DNA of 5,323 bases. It comes from Croceicoccus sp. GTDB lineage: Bacteria > Pseudomonadota > Alphaproteobacteria > Sphingomonadales > Sphingomonadaceae. A program made the position numbers and the translations under genes. Where the stretch lies: NCBI GenBank assembly GCA_029936705.1, contig JAPYSD010000290.1, forward strand, positions 1 through 5,323, in the 5' to 3' direction. Shown piece by piece: positions 1 through 4,463 of the stretch. A model generated the notes under the pieces. It saw only the letters and a list, made by a program, of their open reading frames with translations. It had not been told where the DNA came from and did not search any database. The first letter of the stretch is position 1. Each line of letters starts with the position of its first letter.

Positions 1-1
1 A

Positions 2-481
2 TCCAAGCCCGATCGCCAGTGGATCATTCCTGGCTCGCGCACGAAGAACAACAGCCCGCACATCGTGCCGCTGACGGACCTGATGGTCGAAGAGCTCAAC
101 GCGCTAGCCTCTGGCAAGACCTGGCCGAAGCGTGGCTTCGTTTTCACCGTCAACAACAAGAAAGCGGTCGCCGGCCTCTCGAAGGCAAAGGCACGCTTGG
201 ACGGGTTCATAGCCGAGATGGTCGAAGACGAGGAGATCGAACCTTGGCGCAATCATGATCTTCGCCGCACTCTGGCCACCGGCTTTCAGAAGCTGGGCGT
301 GCGCTTCGAAGTCACCGAGGCTGTCCTAAACCACGTTTCCGGCGCCAAGGGCGGAGTTGCCGGCATCTATCAGCGACATGATTGGAAGGACGAGAAGCGA
401 ACGGCGCTCAAGGCTTGGTCCGAGCATATCGGGGCGCTTGTGCGGCCAAAGGTTGTCGTGGGTGAAGAGGTGTCCGCCTGA
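2..481 (+). CDS. Tyrosine-type recombinase/integrase, C-terminal part (5' end outside window)
   Basis: The reading frame is open from the window edge and gives 159 visible residues of a phage-integrase catalytic domain, which cuts and rejoins DNA to integrate or excise a mobile element. Seen: a TKNNSPHIVPL segment (residues 14-24) matching the beta-hairpin that carries the catalytic Lys, the HxxR box HDLRRT (His85, Arg88), LNH (His111), and the nucleophile in GIYQRHDW (Tyr123, codon 368-370). The first catalytic Arg and the DNA-binding N-terminal domains lie upstream of the window. The LNHVSG...GVAGIYQRHDW arrangement is typical of integrases of prophages and genomic islands. The C-terminal tail after the Tyr is about 36 residues. 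The stop overlaps the next start codon (TGATG), so the two genes are probably co-transcribed. The catalytic residues seen are intact, so there is no sign of decay in this part. Confidence 0.93.
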   Translation, partial: SKPDRQWIIPGSRTKNNSPHIVPLTDLMVEELNALASGKTWPKRGFVFTVNNKKAVAGLSKAKARLDGFIAEMVEDEEIEPWRNHDLRRTLATGFQKLGVRFEVTEAVLNHVSGAKGGVAGIYQRHDWKDEKRTALKAWSEHIGALVRPKVVVGEEVSA

Positions 482-945
482 TGCCTAAGCCGATCCGCGG
501 CCCGTTTCTCGGCAAGGCTGGCAATGGCAGCAACGACAATGCGAAGCTTGAATCGCGCTGGCAGCTTCATGAGGCCACTGTCGTATCGATCAGCGATCGC
601 GGGCGGCTGCTTCAGGAAAGCAATCTGCAACTCGTGCTGATGGAGGGCAGAGTCCCGCACTGGCATCCGCTCGACGAAGATGTCGAAGAGATGCGCGAGG
701 TCTGGGAATATGCGCTGAACTTCTACGAGCTCGGTGCCGAGCCTCCCGAGCAGGCAACCCAGTACGAAGGCATCATCTGCATCGTGGGCACCACCGACGA
801 CGAGAAACGCTGCAAGATCCATGGGCGCGGATATGTCGGGCGGGATAACCCTGAGGGCGATGTCGAGGGGATTTTCTACCGGCCGCCGCGGATCGAGATC
901 ATCGACGCGGACGAGGATATGATGGAGCCGGATCTGGATTGGTGA
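481..945 (+). CDS. Hypothetical acidic protein coupled to the integrase
   Basis: A 154-residue protein that I do not recognise. The ATG shares its A with the integrase TGA (TGATG), and an AGAGG lies 10 bases upstream inside the integrase gene, so translational coupling is likely. There is no signal peptide or membrane segment, so it is probably cytoplasmic. The N-terminal 25 residues are Gly/Asn-rich and look flexible. The middle has a hydrophobic-acidic pattern (QLVLMEGRVPHWHPLDEDVEEM, about residues 50-71) followed by a likely helix (VWEYALNFYELG). A beta-rich part (YEGIICIVGTT, then GRGYVGRDNPEGDVEGIFYRPP) leads to a strongly acidic tail (IDADEDMMEPDLDW). Position suggests cargo or an accessory of the integrated element, but nothing in the sequence shows a role in recombination. 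Confidence 0.8.
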   Translation: MPKPIRGPFLGKAGNGSNDNAKLESRWQLHEATVVSISDRGRLLQESNLQLVLMEGRVPHWHPLDEDVEEMREVWEYALNFYELGAEPPEQATQYEGIICIVGTTDDEKRCKIHGRGYVGRDNPEGDVEGIFYRPPRIEIIDADEDMMEPDLDW

Positions 946-983
946 GATGCTCTGCGCGTTCGGGTTAATCTTATTTTTACGAA

Positions 984-1012
984 TTGACATTAGTCGGTCA
1001 TTGGCCTAGTTC
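984..1012 (+). promoter_or_regulatory. Candidate promoter and operator of the toxin-antitoxin cassette
   Basis: A perfect TTGACA -35 hexamer (984-989) lies in an AT-rich gap 83 bases before the toxin start. At 17-base spacing the -10 position reads TAGTTC, which is weak. The region contains TGAC-N8-GTCA (985-1000), a possible operator half-site pair for the downstream HTH antitoxin. The -35 is clear; the -10 and operator are inference. Confidence 0.35.
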
Positions 1013-1071
1013 AATGCACTATCGATCGGACGTTAAGCAGGGGGATCGTCCAGATTCGGAGGGATTGGACG

Positions 1072-1470
1072 ATGTTCGAAGCGACAGATTATTGGATTAC
1101 GGTTGTCGAGCTTCCCGGTTTTTCAAAGTCAGCTGGAGGTGTTCTCACCCCGGACGAGATCGACGGATTAACATTGTATCTGGCCAACAACCCGGATGAC
1201 GGAGACGTCATCCCCGGCACTGGTGGCTTAAGAAAGCTCAGATGGGCTGCAAAAGGTAAAGGTAAGCGTAGCGGCGCAAGGGTAATCTACTACTTTCGCG
1301 ACCTGAATATGCCCCTCTACCTTCTGACCATTTACGGCAAAGGTGAGAAGATCCGGCTATCAGAAGCCGAGAAACGACAGGCGAGGCAACTTGTTGAGGA
1401 AATTGTGCAGGCACATTGGGTGAAGCAAATTGCGCCCCGTGTCCGCAGTTCAGTCGGGCCATCGGCCTGA
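1072..1470 (+). CDS. RelE/HigB-family toxin of a type II toxin-antitoxin pair
   Basis: A 132-residue protein matching the HigB2-like branch of the RelE superfamily, whose members are ribosome-dependent mRNA interferases in the cytoplasm. Seen: an N-terminal helix-forming part (LTPDEIDGLTLYLANNP, about 25-41), then the conserved core IPGTGGLRKLRWAAKGKGKR (47-66) and GARVIYYF (68-75), then PLYLLTIYGKGEK (81-93) with the family's LL-x-IY-x-K signature, and a final helix. Basic residues Arg54, Lys55, Arg57, Lys61, Lys63, Lys65, Arg66 and Arg70 with Tyr73/Tyr74 fit an RNA-binding face. The start is supported by GGAGGG (1058-1063), 8 bases before the ATG. The antitoxin follows 26 bases later, a toxin-first order typical of HigBA-type pairs. 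The C-terminal tail after about residue 117 is longer than the core needs. The family call is firm; the precise RNA target is not visible. Confidence 0.88.
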   Translation: MFEATDYWITVVELPGFSKSAGGVLTPDEIDGLTLYLANNPDDGDVIPGTGGLRKLRWAAKGKGKRSGARVIYYFRDLNMPLYLLTIYGKGEKIRLSEAEKRQARQLVEEIVQAHWVKQIAPRVRSSVGPSA

Positions 1471-1496
1471 CGTTTTGGTGTTGAATGGAGATGGTA

Positions 1497-1787
1497 ATGG
1501 CACGGAGCAAAATCCTGGGGGGATTAAGCGAGGCTCTGGCTCACGCGAAAGGTGATCTGGATGCCCGAGAGGTTCCTGTTCGCATTCCCGAGATGATTGA
1601 CGTGCGAGCTGTACGCACTCGGCTAGATCTCTCGCAAGCAGAGTTCGCCCTGCGCTTCGGATTTAGTCTCGATACTGTCCGGAATTGGGAGCAGGCTAAG
1701 CGCGTGCCGAATGCGCAGGCACGCGCTCTATTGAAGATTATCGAGAACGAGCCTGAGGCCGTTATGCGAGTACTCGCAATGGCCTGA
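1497..1787 (+). CDS. HTH-domain antitoxin / autoregulator (HigA-type)
   Basis: A 96-residue protein partnering the upstream toxin. The N-terminal third (SEALAHAKGDL, then VPVRIPEMIDV) would wrap the toxin. Residues 35-83 form an XRE/Cro-like helix-turn-helix: DVRAVRTRLDLSQAEFALRF gives the first helices, and GFSLDTVRNWEQAKRVP is the recognition helix with the usual W-E-Q and R-x-P ending. Known members neutralise the toxin by direct binding and repress their own promoter, alone and with the toxin. Three in-frame ATGs occur (1485, 1491, 1497). I chose 1497 because GGAG at 1487-1490 lies 6 bases before it; the first ATG has no ribosome site. A strong terminator follows the stop, which closes a two-gene operon. 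Confidence 0.87.
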   Translation: MARSKILGGLSEALAHAKGDLDAREVPVRIPEMIDVRAVRTRLDLSQAEFALRFGFSLDTVRNWEQAKRVPNAQARALLKIIENEPEAVMRVLAMA

Positions 1788-1834
1788 TATCGCTCGAAGG
1801 CTGGCAATTTGATTGCTAGCGCCGATCCGATGCG

Positions 1835-1867
1835 ACCTCCCCGAGAATTGTTTTCGGGGAGGTTTTT
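1835..1867 (+). terminator. Intrinsic terminator of the toxin-antitoxin operon
   Basis: A perfect 10-bp stem, ACCTCCCCGA (1835-1844) with TCGGGGAGGT (1854-1863), has a 9-base loop and is followed directly by a T run (1863-1867). It lies 48 bases after the antitoxin stop. On the minus strand there is no T run after the stem, so it should not end the facing PilZ transcript. Confidence 0.88.
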
Positions 1868-1925
1868 CGTCCCCCCGCCCCCTTAGCCGTTCTCAACAAA
1901 CGGATGGCACCAAGCCCGATCGATC

Positions 1926-2273
1926 TCAGCACCGCCTCACCGGAAGAGCCCGCGAAACAGGCGTGTAACCGGTCGAGCAATCCTGATTGCGCAGCTTCGC
2001 CAGCAAACTTTGAAAAACCACCGGATGCAGCGGTTGCTCGAATCTCAGCCCGGCAGAGACACCGGGCTGAACCCATCGCACAGTAGCGTAGAGCGGACCA
2101 ATGTTCGCGATGCCGACCTTTATCCGATCCCCTTCGTAGAGCGCTGCCGGGATACCTTCGATTCTGCATCCGTGGCAGGTGAGATCGAGGATCGTGATGT
2201 TTTGCGTTGGCTGAAAAGCATGCCGGAAAGAACCGGTGGTCTCCACCGGCTCGCGCGAAGCCGATCGTCTCAT
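1926..2273 (-). CDS. Single-domain PilZ protein (probable cyclic-di-GMP binder)
   Basis: A 115-residue protein that looks like a stand-alone PilZ domain, a cytoplasmic receptor fold that binds cyclic di-GMP and usually adjusts motility, polysaccharide or adhesion. Seen: an N-terminal RxxxR (RSASR, residues 3-7), then about 22 residues later ITILDLTCHGCRI (26-38), corresponding to the (D/N)xSxxG motif but with Thr in place of Ser (DLTCHG). This is followed by beta-strand patterns GDRIKVGI, LYATVRWV and SAGLRF, typical of the barrel end. The start was chosen at 2273 because AGAGGA (2287-2282) lies 8 bases upstream; an ATG at 2279 is only 2 bases away from it. There are no membrane segments. It faces the toxin-antitoxin operon and has no obvious partner gene. 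Ligand binding is inferred from motif resemblance only. Confidence 0.78.
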   Translation of the reverse strand: MRRSASREPVETTGSFRHAFQPTQNITILDLTCHGCRIEGIPAALYEGDRIKVGIANIGPLYATVRWVQPGVSAGLRFEQPLHPVVFQSLLAKLRNQDCSTGYTPVSRALPVRRC

Positions 2274-2341
2274 GCGCATATTCCTCTGCGACCTAAGTCA
2301 CAGTGATTGCATACTTATTGAGGGATGGACAGGGTTATGAG

Positions 2342-2507
2342 ATGAAAGAACCGCCCCGCGCACCACGGACGCACGGAGCGGTTCCATGACGACAGGTCGC
2401 CCCAGTTACCCGCGCCATTCTGGTCAGGAATTCACCTTGTTAAAATGGCATAGGTTGAGGGTATCGGTCTCGGGTCGCAGGTAAGATCGACACCCTCGCG
2501 CCGATTT
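2342..2507 (+). ncRNA. Structured unit 1, candidate small RNA (copy of 2637-2814)
   Basis: The unit starts ATGAAAGAACCGCCCCGCG. It forms a hairpin from GAACCGC (2348-2354) with GCGGTTC (2378-2384), extended inward with two mismatches. It ends in a second hairpin: 2457-2470 pairs with 2484-2497, 14 positions with one A-C mismatch and one G-T pair around a 13-base loop. The end reads CCCTCG-N4-GATTT. The same order, start and end are found in the unit at 2637-2814. It contains a 15-codon ORF beginning MKEPPR (2342-2389), with AGGG (2331-2334) 7 bases before its ATG, but the reading frame is not kept as a similar product in the other copy. No good promoter is seen. Strand is inferred. The first hairpin followed by CTTTCAT could instead end a minus-strand transcript. 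Confidence 0.42.
2457..2507 (+). repeat. GAGGG-type end hairpin of unit 1
   Basis: An imperfect inverted repeat (arms 2457-2470 and 2484-2497) is followed by G-A-T-T-T and then a T-rich stretch (GTTTTCC, 2511-2517). It matches the end hairpin of unit 2 in its first bases, last bases and distance to GATTT. It could act as a weak terminator on the plus strand. Confidence 0.5.
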
Positions 2508-2600
2508 ACTGTTTTCCCTGAAGACCGTCGATGGAGATTTAGAGTAATCAAGATGAGCGTGGAGTTTTCATGTCTCGCCCAACGCTTTAAGCAAGCCAAC

Positions 2601-2629
2601 CTTCATCGCGCTGATGGAGCAATTATAGT
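2601..2629 (+). promoter_or_regulatory. Candidate promoter for structured unit 2
   Basis: TATAGT (2624-2629) matches the -10 consensus at five of six bases. A weak -35-like TTCATC (2602-2607) lies 16 bases upstream. Transcription would start near 2636, one base before the conserved ATGAAAGA. The spacing is suggestive, but the -35 is poor. Confidence 0.35.
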
Positions 2630-2636
2630 GTTGCGA

Positions 2637-2814
2637 ATGAAAGAGCCGCCCCGCGGACCAGGAGGCACGCGGGACGGCTCCGTAGCGGAAGTTCGCGACC
2701 CTTGCCCCCGTGCGCGCCATGACACGCGCACAAGGCTTTCCTAGGGCAACGATGGTTAATGAAGTGTGAGGGCGTCGTTGGGGTCGCGTTTAACGACGCC
2801 CTCGGGATGATTTT
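2637..2814 (+). ncRNA. Structured unit 2, candidate small RNA (copy of 2342-2507)
   Basis: The unit starts ATGAAAGAGCCGCCCCGCG. Stem one is GAGCCG (2643-2648) with CGGCTC (2675-2680), continued by CCCGCG (2650-2655) with CGCGGG (2668-2673) across a single mismatch and a 12-base loop. Stem two is GTGCGCG with CGCGCAC around CCATGACA (about 2712-2733), flanked by CCTT/AAGG. Stem three is a perfect 12-bp hairpin at 2768-2803, then CCCTCG-N4-GATTTT. Compared with unit 1, the third pair of stem one changes from A-T to G-C on both sides, a compensatory change that supports a folded RNA. No ribosome site precedes its ATG. No known RNA family is claimed. On the minus strand the first hairpin is followed by TTTCATT and could be a terminator for the operon at 2891-3927. 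Confidence 0.45.
2768..2814 (+). terminator. End hairpin of unit 2, possible terminator
   Basis: A perfect 12-bp stem, GAGGGCGTCGTT (2768-2779) with AACGACGCCCTC (2792-2803), has a 12-base loop and then GGGATGATTTTAT. The T run begins only 7 bases after the stem, so termination would be less efficient than for a classical site. Confidence 0.45.
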
Positions 2815-2890
2815 ATCAGGTGCCGTGCAAGCACATAATCGGAATTTTGTCCTGATGGGCGTCCAACCGATGCTCTCGACCGGCGCAGCG

Positions 2891-3055
2891 CTAATTTAGC
2901 AGCGTCAGAATGACCACGAGGATTAGACCGACGGCTATAAGCGGAAGTACGAAATGCACGTCCTTCGCGCCGCAATTGCCATATACGGTCACCAGAGGAG
3001 AATGCTGAACTGGCTCTCCACACCGCCAGCACCGCTCGTGTATATGCTTGGTCAG
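2891..3055 (-). CDS. Small CxxC membrane protein with apparent CTG start
   Basis: A 54-residue product not reachable from any ATG. Reading from CTG at 3055 it starts (M)TKHIHERCWRCGEPV and contains a zinc-knuckle-like CWRC (Cys9, Cys12), then YGNCGAKDVH with Cys28 and His34. One hydrophobic span at about residues 35-53 (FVLPLIAVGLILVVILTLL) precedes the stop, so it is probably tail-anchored with the CxxC part in the cytoplasm. A perfect AGGAGG (complement of 3062-3067) sits 6 bases before the CTG, and the frame has no ATG, GTG or TTG between its upstream stop and Val22. The gene lies 41 bases after the secreted-protein gene on the same strand, so they probably share an mRNA. The membrane segment and Cys pattern are seen directly. 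Metal binding and CTG initiation are inference. A mutated ATG (a decaying gene) is the main alternative. Confidence 0.6.
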   Translation of the reverse strand: MTKHIHERCWRCGEPVQHSPLVTVYGNCGAKDVHFVLPLIAVGLILVVILTLLN

Positions 3056-3096
3056 CTTCGGCCTCCTCTGCCATCCGGTTCTGGGCTTGCCCTTTG

Positions 3097-3927
3097 CTAC
3101 CGCACCGAAAAATCGAAGATACGAGCGCCCGCGGCTCCGGCTTGGCCCCCGGCGACCGAATACAAGAAGCCGTACTCGCCGGGCTCAAGCGGATCCGCCG
3201 CCTTCACGCGATACACACCGGGCCGAATGAGGTCGTACTCGATTGGGATTCGGTCTTTGTCCATCACACCGGTCTTCACTCCGCCGATGTTCACATTACC
3301 GACCTTCGCCTCTCTGCGATCCTTCTTGCCATCGAGTTCGACGAGCTGGAACTCCGCTGGGGAGTTGCCCAGATAGGTGGCACCGAGGAAGCTAGCCGCT
3401 GCTGCTCCCTGCTCGGCTTGGTCGAAGAAGAAATAGAAATACGGCTTGGTGTTGGACTGAATGCGGGCTGAGCCGCCCGGAATTGAGACTTTCATGCTCA
3501 TCGAGGCCAGTCCGCCTGTCAGCGCGTAGCCAAGGAAACCGCCGGTTCTTGTCTGGCTGGCACTGGTGGGATCAATACGCGCCATTTTGGCCGTCTCGCC
3601 GGAGCCCTGCAGAAGATAGACGCCTGCAGGATGCGGAACCATCGGATCCGGCGAATCCATCGACATTTCATTCGCTGTATCGGCAACGCCGGAATTCACC
3701 ATTGCGGCTATGACTTCGCTCGAAACACCGCGGCGCTTGAGATCGATCATCTGGTCTGTCGTAAGGTCGAAAGACGCACCGTCTGCGCGGATTTTAGCGA
3801 TAATGGCTTCATCACCAAGCTGAATTCCGCTCAACGTCACAATGTCGTCGATCGTCAGTTCTTCGGCGACTGCCGACGAAGATAAAAGCACCGTAGCGAT
3901 GGCGAGTGTAGTGGTCAGTTTCTTCAT
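3097..3927 (-). CDS. Secreted (periplasmic) protein of unknown function
   Basis: A 276-residue protein with a clear Sec signal peptide (MKKLTTTLAIATVLLSSSAVA, cleavage expected after Ala21). Residues 23-80 form a small helical domain: LTIDDIVTLSGIQLGDEAII, then FDLTTDQMIDLKRRGVSSEV and IAAMVNSG. This pattern of short acidic-start helices followed by K-x-x-G-V-S-x-E-V-I recurs in many exported bacterial proteins of unknown role. After a Pro/Met-rich linker (88-101) comes a beta-rich domain (about 102-276) with GVYLLQG, KPYFYFFFD, EFQLVELDGKKDRRE, RPGVYRV and EPGEYGFLY, ending FDFSVR. AGGGGGA just before the ATG supports the start. There is no lipobox. The small CxxC membrane gene follows on the same strand. 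Function is not recognised; a role at the envelope surface is only inferred. Confidence 0.85.
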   Translation of the reverse strand: MKKLTTTLAIATVLLSSSAVAEELTIDDIVTLSGIQLGDEAIIAKIRADGASFDLTTDQMIDLKRRGVSSEVIAAMVNSGVADTANEMSMDSPDPMVPHPAGVYLLQGSGETAKMARIDPTSASQTRTGGFLGYALTGGLASMSMKVSIPGGSARIQSNTKPYFYFFFDQAEQGAAAASFLGATYLGNSPAEFQLVELDGKKDRREAKVGNVNIGGVKTGVMDKDRIPIEYDLIRPGVYRVKAADPLEPGEYGFLYSVAGGQAGAAGARIFDFSVR

Positions 3928-3951
3928 GATTCCCCCTATTTGGTGGGATAG

Positions 3952-3966
3952 TCACGAAGAGCGTGA
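3952..3966. promoter_or_regulatory. Short inverted repeat upstream of the secreted-protein gene
   Basis: TCACG-AAGAG-CGTGA is a perfect 5-bp inverted repeat, 24 bases before the start codon of the gene ending at 3097. A weak minus-strand promoter (TTGCCT, then ACTATC 17 bases later) would span it, so it could be an operator. It could also be chance. Confidence 0.25.
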
Positions 3967-4028
3967 AAAAGGCAAATCCTTATGCTTGGCAGGTTCCATT
4001 TTGAAGCAGAGGACGCCGCCTTTAAGCG

Positions 4029-4178
4029 CTATTTGCTTGAAAGCGCCTTGTCGACAAGGCGGCGGATGGCTTCGGCGCGTGATGGGATGTCTGGCTGCTG
4101 ACGGCGCCAGTCGTCGATCGTCTCAAGCCATTCCGGCGAGACCCTCATCTGAAACGAAGCCGTCTTTTCACGCTGCAT
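4029..4178 (-). CDS. Small ribbon-helix-helix (Arc/CopG-like) regulator
   Basis: A 49-residue protein with the ribbon-helix-helix pattern of Arc/CopG/MetJ-type DNA-binding dimers. A short strand with alternating residues (SFQMRV, 8-13) would enter the DNA major groove. It is followed by helix A (SPEWLETIDDWRRQQ, 14-28) and helix B after the Ser-Arg cap (SRAEAIRRLVDKAL, 33-46). The start at 4178 is preferred: upstream codons in frame (to 4262) give a low-complexity, Cys-rich extension running through the operator. No good ribosome site precedes it, and a minus-strand promoter fitted to the palindrome would start transcription almost at the ATG, so the mRNA may be leaderless. It diverges from the operon starting at 4299 and probably represses that operon and itself. 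No partner toxin is adjacent, so an antitoxin role is not supported. Confidence 0.78.
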   Translation of the reverse strand: MQREKTASFQMRVSPEWLETIDDWRRQQPDIPSRAEAIRRLVDKALSSK

Positions 4179-4184
4179 GTCATC

Positions 4185-4213
4185 CGTGTAATTACATGCT
4201 TGACGTCGGTCAA
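4185..4213 (-). promoter_or_regulatory. Candidate promoter of the RHH gene
   Basis: On the minus strand TTGACC (4213-4208) is followed 17 bases later by TACACG (4190-4185). Its -35 forms the right arm of the palindrome TTGAC-GTCG-GTCAA (4200-4213), whose left arm is the -35 of the opposite promoter. Transcription would start near 4178, the A of the start codon. Confidence 0.33.
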
Positions 4214-4228
4214 TAGTGCATGTAGTGA
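4200..4228 (+). promoter_or_regulatory. Candidate promoter of the plus-strand operon
   Basis: TTGACG (4200-4205) is a good -35. At 17-base spacing the -10 position reads TAGTGA (4223-4228), which is weak. It overlaps two of the GCATGT/ACATG half-sites, so bound regulator would cover it. Confidence 0.35.
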
Positions 4229-4298
4229 CATGGCGGACAGCAGGGGAGTTCGCACCTCCCAAGCTGCCCTAACCGATACCGATCAACAGGAGATCGAC

Positions 4299-4439
4299 AT
4301 GGCTGACAACATCGTACCCTTCCCTGCCCGCGCTGCCAACGACAACGCGCCGGACTTTCCCCCGGCATCGCCCGCAGTGCGCCTGATCCTGCATCGCGAA
4401 GTCGTCTTCGCGCCGATCCGGAACCTCCGCGCCGCCTGA
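4299..4439 (+). CDS. Small hypothetical protein, first gene of the RHH-controlled operon
   Basis: A 46-residue protein: MADNIVPFPARAANDN, a Pro-rich linker (APDFPPASPAV), then a hydrophobic-basic end (RLILHREVVFAPIRNLRAA). The start is set by AGGAG (4288-4292), 6 bases before the ATG. An upstream in-frame ATG at 4230 lies inside the operator and has no ribosome site. Short proteins with a V-P-F-P...A-N-D-N opening are common in alphaproteobacterial accessory DNA (from memory), but I know of no function. There is no membrane segment. It ends 24 bases before the next gene and is probably in the same operon. Confidence 0.68.
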   Translation: MADNIVPFPARAANDNAPDFPPASPAVRLILHREVVFAPIRNLRAA

Positions 4440-4463
4440 AGGCCGCAGAACAGGGAAATCAAT

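Larger units (their letters stand above)
4175..4233. promoter_or_regulatory. Multi-site operator for the ribbon-helix-helix regulator
   Basis: Four half-sites alternate in orientation: GCATGT (4175-4180), ACATGC (4194-4199), GCATGT (4218-4223) and ACATGG (4228-4233, five of six bases matching). The first overlaps the start codon of the regulator gene. RHH proteins bind paired short half-sites cooperatively, so this is the natural operator. Assigning it to that regulator is inference from position. Confidence 0.55.

Noticed and set aside
370..990. 206-codon minus-strand frame opposite the 481-945 gene
   Set aside because: Antisense shadow of the integrase end and the coupled gene; no ribosome site or recognisable domain.
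1869..1885. C-rich run after the terminator (G-rich on the minus strand), possible G-quadruplex
   Set aside because: Only two long G runs are present, not the four needed for a normal quadruplex.
2342..2389. 15-codon ORF MKEPPRAPRTHGAVP in unit 1
   Set aside because: Unit 2 starts MKEPPR but then diverges in frame and length, while base pairing is kept, which fits structure better than coding. AGGG 7 bases upstream leaves a small chance of translation.
2553..2744. 63-codon plus-strand frame running into MKEPPRGPGG
   Set aside because: No ribosome site at the ATG, no similar frame in the other structured unit, and the Arg/Pro-rich part is explained by the hairpins.
2790..3188. 132-codon minus-strand open frame overlapping the end of the secreted-protein gene
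   Set aside because: Arg/Ser-rich composition with no domain. The adjacent frame over 2891-3055 has a ribosome site, Cys pairs and a membrane segment, so this is its shadow.
4244..4260. Small hairpin GGGAG...CTCCC in the leader of the plus operon
   Set aside because: Only a 5-bp stem with no T run, and not near the ribosome site. Too weak to call a riboswitch or attenuator.
4179..4262. Upstream extension of the RHH gene to a start at 4262
   Set aside because: It would run through the operator and both promoters and adds a Cys-rich, unlikely N-terminus.
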